Assembly (NCBI GenBank): GCA_024364805.1
Contig: CM044523.1
Coordinates: forward strand, 32,352,428-32,380,149
Reading direction: 5' to 3'
Length of the DNA stretch: 27,722 nucleotides
Origin: Euprymna scolopes
Lineage: Eukaryota; Mollusca; Cephalopoda; Sepiida; Sepiolidae
The number at the start of each line of letters is the position of its first letter. The stretch's first letter is position 1. Under the pieces are notes generated by a model, which did no database searches, had not been told where the DNA came from, and saw nothing but the letters and a program-made list of their open reading frames with translations. Made by a program: the position numbers and the translations under genes. Positions 27,692 to 27,722 of the stretch are shown here, piece by piece.

Positions 27692-27722
<31 letters not shown>
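27393..27722. other. Gene-free stretch, with a short direct repeat and terminal (TA)n
   Basis: GTAACTATATGCAGTT occurs exactly twice (about 27616-27631 and 27679-27694), separated by a CA/CG-rich microsatellite tract. A (TA)n run closes the window from about 27694. If the candidate exon is real this is the start of its first intron. Confidence 0.6.

Overview
The window is AT-rich animal DNA with no recognisable intact host coding gene. It is packed with microsatellites, satellites and layers of nested, decayed mobile elements. A metazoan is certain from element content: Penelope-like, RTE-type and CR1/jockey-type retroelements, Tc1, mariner and hAT DNA transposons, and a eukaryotic tRNA-Leu and 5S-like gene sequence. 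The style of the microsatellites and repeats suggests a mollusc, perhaps a cephalopod, but that is inference only.

Layout. 1-1.83 kb: 3' half of a Penelope-like element (+), with the C-terminal part of the reverse transcriptase (RT), a GIY-YIG nuclease domain, and then a promoter-like terminal region with a candidate hammerhead ribozyme. 2.31-3.36 kb: Tc1-like transposase (-). 3.52-3.70 kb: microsatellites. 3.72-3.95 kb: second Penelope-type RT scrap (-). 4.27-7.16 kb: decayed copy (+) of a multicopy metazoan protein family with a DNVDHN motif. 8.06-8.77 kb: satellite of alternating long and short units. 9.17-11.73 kb: a three-layer nest, in which a LINE 3' end (-) was split by a mariner, and the mariner by a probable solo LTR. 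11.78-12.17 kb: short hAT-type element with an exact 8-bp target duplication. 13.20-14.13 kb: two RTE-type LINE 3' ends tail to tail, the first with an 11-bp target duplication. 14.14-20.46 kb: tandem array of about 28 tRNA-Leu(UAA)-like units (-) at about 172 bp, interrupted by a LINE at 14.47-16.03 kb. 20.9-21.2 kb: foldback element. 21.3-22.6 kb: two CpG-rich promoter-like patches. 23.07-26.75 kb: 37-bp satellite invaded by two LINE tails, a 5S rRNA-like sequence and a 480-bp inverted-repeat element. 26.79-27.39 kb: CpG-rich block ending in a consensus splice donor, the best candidate for a host 5' exon.

The parts do not form a pathway. The most unusual items are the tRNA-Leu satellite with two spacer subfamilies, the hammerhead fold beside the Penelope-like element, the inverted-repeat element whose two arms repeat a hammerhead-like core, and the 5S-like sequence next to LINE sequence. 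All reading was by eye. Family names come from remembered motifs, and no search or folding program was run.
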